DNA from: Palsa-504 sp050011155
GTDB taxonomy: Bacteria; Actinomycetota; Actinomycetes; Streptosporangiales; Streptosporangiaceae
DNA: 64,000 bases
NCBI GenBank assembly: GCA_050011155.1
Contig: JBEKJP010000039.1
Location: 9,350-73,349, forward strand
Direction: 5' to 3'
The stretch's first letter is position 1. Every line of letters starts with the position of its first letter. Made by a program: the position numbers and the translations under genes. The notes under the pieces are model-generated. The model was not told the origin of the DNA. It made no database searches and worked only from the letters and a program-made list of their open reading frames with translations. Positions 61,600 to 64,000 of the stretch are shown here, piece after piece.

Positions 61600-61942
61600 C
61601 CCCTCCCGCCCCCGCACCCCGTCCCGCCCCCGCACCCGCCCCCGCCCCGGCCCCGCATGTCACCACCACACGGGCCACATGAATCCCACCCGCCGCAAAA
61701 TCCGCATATTTATGCAATCAGCCGAAAATCAATGGGGTGGATTCGGGTTACGGGGTGGATTGGGGAGTCCACAGGGTACCGAATACTCCCCATAGCCCGA
61801 ATCCACCCGGTTAGTGGCGAGTTGCAGGGTGAGACGCTCGCTAGTACTGGCTTGACCTGCGGAATGAGGGACTGCAGCCGACCGGGTCAGGTGCCCGCGA
61901 GGGTGCTGGCGTGTCCGGCACGCAAGTGACGGAGTTGCCGGG
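61600..61942. other. Intergenic region with an 80-bp palindromic element
   Basis: 343 bases from the icmA stop to the PIN-toxin stop. It begins with C-rich low-complexity DNA (61600-61660), continues with AT-richer DNA, and holds palindromic element copy A (61734-61813). No convincing gene. Confidence 0.55.
61734..61813. repeat. 80-bp imperfect palindromic element, copy A
   Basis: The ends are ggggtggattcgggtta and tagcccgaatccaccc, with an inner ggggagt/actcccc pair, so it folds into a branched hairpin. Its reverse complement aligns without gaps to the 80 bases at 63108-63187. The first 13 bases are identical and the last 27 mostly so, while the centre differs. Confidence 0.75.
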
Positions 61943-62341
61943 CTACGACGCGCCGGGGGAGGCGACCGGCAGGCCGGCCGTCCTGGCCGCGGCGAGCAGC
62001 CGCTCGTCGTAGGCGACGAACGCGGTCAGGTCCCGCCTCACCGCCAGCGCCGACGCCAGGTGGATGGCCTGCGCCGGGGTCAGGTCCTGCGGTGGCAAGG
62101 TGGCCGAGTCGTCGAGGACGGCGGCGCTCAGCGCCACCCGGGCGATGCGCTTGAGTACCTTGTAGCTGCGCGGCAGCGCGCCCGGCTCGGCCTGCCAGAC
62201 GGTCCGCGGCAGCTCGGCCCGGTGCAGCGCGCTCGATACCAGCGGCTGGCTGGCCCGCTCGGCCAGCCAGGCGGCCAGCGCCGCCGACTCCGGCTCGGTC
62301 CTGGCCAGCTTGACCAGCGCAGAGGAATCGAGATAGATCAC
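61943..62341 (-). CDS. PIN-domain toxin (VapC-like)
   Basis: A 132-residue PIN ribonuclease. The N-terminal motif is VIYLDSSALVKLARTEPES (acidic Asp5). Then LHRAELPRTVW (acidic Glu), LTPAQAIHLASALAV (second Asp replaced by Gln in the usual LxxxDAxHLA motif, reading AQAIHLA), and FVAYDERLLAAARTAGLPV (Asp). The A-Q change at the third acidic site may weaken catalysis. GTG start at 62341 with AGGCGG upstream. It lies 31 bases after the antitoxin gene. Confidence 0.82.
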   Translation of the reverse strand: MIYLDSSALVKLARTEPESAALAAWLAERASQPLVSSALHRAELPRTVWQAEPGALPRSYKVLKRIARVALSAAVLDDSATLPPQDLTPAQAIHLASALAVRRDLTAFVAYDERLLAAARTAGLPVASPGAS

Positions 62342-62372
62342 GCCGAGCCGCCTGGCCGCGGCCCGACGCGGC

Positions 62373-62825
62373 TCACGCCGGTTCTCCCGGTCCTGATGGC
62401 GGGTAGGGCTCGAGGCCCTCGGCGCCACCCGGCTCCTCAGCCGGCTCGATGATCCCGGCCGCGATCAGGCGCTCCAGCGGGCTGCCTGGTTCGTTGACCG
62501 GGACGAGCTGGGCGACCAGCCGCCCCCGGTTGGTGATGTCCACGGTGTAGCCTTTCTCCGCGAGATCGACAAAGACGCTGGCCCGCTGGCGCAGCTCCCT
62601 GATCCCGATCCGCCGCGCCGCGATCCGCCCGCCCCGCCCGGCGACCTCGGCTCGCGCGGCAGGCCGACCGGGTCCCCGCCCCTGCGCCGTGGCCGCGTTC
62701 CCAGTATCAGCACCGACGGCATCCGCACCCTTCGCGTCGCCACCGCGCGTGGCGCCCGTTCCCTTGGCCCGGCCCCCCGGGCTCGCGGGCAGCGGATCCT
62801 GCTCGTTCCCCCGAGTATCACTCAT
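62373..62825 (-). CDS. Phd/YefM-type antitoxin with long disordered N terminus
   Basis: A 150-residue antitoxin. The Phd/YefM DNA-binding domain is in the middle (RIGIRELRQRASVFVDLAEK, then GYTVDITNRGRLVAQLVPV), and the toxin-binding tail is Pro/Glu-rich. Residues 1-65 are a Gly/Ala/Arg-rich extension absent from standard antitoxins of about 80-90 residues. ATG at 62825 with GGTGG 5 bases upstream. An inverted repeat directly upstream is the likely autoregulatory operator. Confidence 0.82.
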   Translation of the reverse strand: MSDTRGNEQDPLPASPGGRAKGTGATRGGDAKGADAVGADTGNAATAQGRGPGRPAARAEVAGRGGRIAARRIGIRELRQRASVFVDLAEKGYTVDITNRGRLVAQLVPVNEPGSPLERLIAAGIIEPAEEPGGAEGLEPYPPSGPGEPA

Positions 62826-62834
62826 CGTGCCACC

Positions 62835-62853
62835 GTAGCACGACAAATGCTAC
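62835..62853. promoter_or_regulatory. Inverted repeat operator of the toxin-antitoxin pair
   Basis: GTAGCA (62835-62840), seven bases, TGCTAC (62848-62853), starting 10 bases upstream of the antitoxin ATG. The position suits repression by the antitoxin. Confidence 0.5.
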
Positions 62854-63107
62854 CAGGCACCCCGGCGTGTCGAGAACTCCCGCATCGTACGAAACGCACA
62901 GGAATTCGACTTTTCATGATCCTGAAGGGTTTTGTGCCGCTAGGGGGCTGTTGCGGGATTGGCTGCTCATGGGTCCGGTGCGGGACGGCTGACGCATGAC
63001 ACCCCGGGCATGACGCCCGTGCCATGCCCCGCGCATGACGCCCCGCGCCGTGCCCCGCCAGACGCGGGAGCACCACCAGCCGCAAACCTTCACCCGCAGT
63101 GGCAAGT

Positions 63108-63187
63108 TAACCGGGTGGATCGGGGCTTCCGGGTGGATAAGGGGGACCATGATGCACAAAAATCACCCCGGAGCCCGAACTCACCCC
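63108..63187. repeat. 80-bp imperfect palindromic element, copy B
   Basis: Starts taaccgggtggat and ends cgaactcacccc. Same length as copy A and in the opposite orientation. Together the copies bracket the toxin-antitoxin genes. Confidence 0.75.
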
Positions 63188-63277
63188 GCTATTCCCGCGG
63201 GACACCGCACCACCGGCCCCCCAGGACACCACACCACTGGCGGTGCTGGTGTGGCGCCCATGCCCGGCCTGGGGCGT

Positions 63278-63460
63278 CTACCGGGGCGTGTGACCAAGGC
63301 GGGCGTCGATCTGGCGCTGGGCCTCGCTGATGACGTGACCCACGTCCCGGCCGAAGCTCGCGTCACACGGGTGGGTGGTCCGTCCGGCGCGGATGTTCGA
63401 CGTGAGCTCGTCCAGCGCGGTCCCCAGCGGGCCAGCCACGCCCGGATTTCCGCCTGGAAC
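63278..63460 (-). pseudogene. Unidentified C-terminal coding remnant
   Basis: The minus-strand frame ending at 63278 encodes GPLGTALDELTSNIRAGRTT and then HPCDASFGRDVGHVISEAQR, closing with QIDARLGHTPR. Composition and codon pattern look protein-like, but no start or domain is evident and the frame upstream runs into a terminator hairpin. Family not recognised. Confidence 0.35.
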
Positions 63461-63477
63461 AGCAGCAAGCAACAAAG

Positions 63478-63511
63478 GTGCCCCGCGGGCCGGTAAGGAC
63501 CCGCGGGGCAC
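63478..63511 (-). terminator. Terminator of the last membrane-protein gene
   Basis: A 12-bp perfect stem GTGCCCCGCGGG/CCCGCGGGGCAC with a 10-base loop. On the minus strand it is followed by ctttgttgct, T-rich enough for intrinsic termination, 31 bases after the stop at 63542. Confidence 0.75.
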
Positions 63512-63541
63512 GCCCCCGTTCGTCACCGAGCGCTCCCGACG

Positions 63542-64000
63542 TCACCGAGCGCTGAACGCGCTCCCGGCCCCGGCCGTGACCCCGGCCTGGTGACCGCGAA
63601 AAGTAGCCGTCCTGGCCTTGGCCGCGAGGATCCCGGTCCGGGCCAGCAGCATGGCGATGGACAGGAAGATGAGGCTGTCGGTCAGGGCGCCCACGGTGAT
63701 GTGGGTCGTGACCAGCCAGTTGCCGAGCTGACGGCCGAACACGTGGTTCGCGCCGTAGGCGAAGTACAGCCGTCCGGCCACCACGGCGATCCAGACCAGC
63801 GCGTACGGCACGCCCGCGTGCGACACCGCCCGGTCAGCAGTCGCGTCGTAGCGCACCCGGATCAGCGCGGCGGCGACCACGCCGAGGGCCAGGCCGGCGG
63901 CCGCCCCGCCGATCTCCAGGGCCAGGCCGTGGCCCGAGGTCGCCGCCCCCTTGATGAAGAACGGGACCACGACCGCCGCGGTGATGAACGGGCGCAGCAG
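63542..64000 (-). CDS. Integral membrane protein, 5' truncated by window edge
   Basis: The frame is open to base 64000, so at least 152 residues of a longer protein are present. Four hydrophobic segments are seen: around LLRPFITAAVVVPFFI; LEIGGAAAGLALGVVAAALI; AGVPYALVWIAVVAGRLYFA; and ITVGALTDSLIFLSIAMLLA. Conserved-looking polar residues include RLYFAYGANHVFGRQLG. I do not recognise a functional family; similar proteins occur widely in actinomycetes. A terminator follows its stop. Confidence 0.65.
   Translation of the reverse strand: MLRPFITAAVVVPFFIKGAATSGHGLALEIGGAAAGLALGVVAAALIRVRYDATADRAVSHAGVPYALVWIAVVAGRLYFAYGANHVFGRQLGNWLVTTHITVGALTDSLIFLSIAMLLARTGILAAKARTATFRGHQAGVTAGAGSAFSAR

Larger units (their letters stand above)
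62854..63541. other. Gene-poor stretch with palindromic element B and a remnant
   Basis: 688 bases between the antitoxin operator and the last gene. It contains imperfect catgac-type repeats (62995-63050: accccgggcatgacgcccgtgc and similar), palindromic element copy B, a minus-strand coding remnant (63278-63460) and a terminator. No intact gene recognised. Confidence 0.5.

Noticed and set aside
61734..61813. Palindromic element A considered as a simple terminator of icmA
   Set aside because: It is 135 bases past the stop, lacks a T-tract, and a homologous copy exists at 63108-63187; treated as a repeat element.

Overview
The window reads as one contiguous stretch of a very GC-rich, filamentous-type actinomycete chromosome. 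Pointers to this are a DasR-type GntR regulator, WhiB1, PdtaS, a nickel superoxide dismutase, the fused actinobacterial 2-oxoglutarate enzyme Kgd, a Scy/FilP-like DivIVA coiled-coil protein, and heavy use of GTG and TTG starts. The genus cannot be named from sequence alone. No rRNA, tRNA, CRISPR array, intact insertion sequence or replication origin was seen.

Left part (1-13 kb): the end of a HAMP/ATPase sensor protein, a broken AAA-ATPase tail, and an MctP-type monocarboxylate symporter with its DUF3311 partner. Next come biotin genes bioF and bioD with a dasR-like gene between them, and the conserved pdtaS/whiB1 neighbourhood with a CRP-type site upstream of whiB1. A diacylglycerol-kinase-like gene, an anti-sigma/sigma pair of the RsbW/SigF type and divergent sodN/sodX follow.

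13-27 kb: a region with clear gene decay (a broken APC amino-acid permease and a broken malic enzyme) next to a CGNR zinc-finger regulator. It continues with a zinc-less quinone-oxidoreductase-type dehydrogenase, a PadR/DUF4097 pair, kgd with a 58-residue DUF6104 gene coupled 3 bases downstream, and a 1093-residue membrane-anchored beta-propeller protein.

27-37 kb: a nitrilase-family amidase, a DapC-like aminotransferase, a NarL-type two-component pair, and a block of methyltransferase, alpha/alpha-toroid 'prenyltransferase-like' protein, methyltransferase and GT4 glycosyltransferase that looks like a pathway of unknown product. An amidohydrolase, a truncated rhomboid-like gene and a VIT1/CCC1 metal transporter complete it.

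37-49 kb: a peptide-type ABC importer operon (binding protein, fused double ATPase, two permeases) diverges from two unusual genes. One is a histidine-ammonia-lyase homologue lacking the Ala-Ser-Gly triad that forms the MIO cofactor. The other is an iron-alcohol-dehydrogenase homologue lacking expected metal ligands and carrying a low-complexity insert. A 1.2 kb repeat- and palindrome-rich gap then leads to hutI and a flavin reductase. This locus is the best candidate for an undescribed system.

49-64 kb: sppA, a NYN-type nuclease-like protein, a phosphodiesterase and the Scy/FilP-like gene. Beside it lie methylmalonyl-CoA epimerase, thiolase, meaB and a MarR regulator, and further on icmA (isobutyryl-CoA mutase large subunit) with a perfect 20-bp operator-like palindrome. 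Together these serve branched-chain and propionyl/butyryl-CoA metabolism. A SigE-family sigma factor with a propeller-bearing membrane protein lies between meaB/MarR and icmA. At the right end a Phd/PIN toxin-antitoxin pair is bracketed by two 80-bp imperfect palindromes in inverted orientation, and a membrane protein runs off the window.
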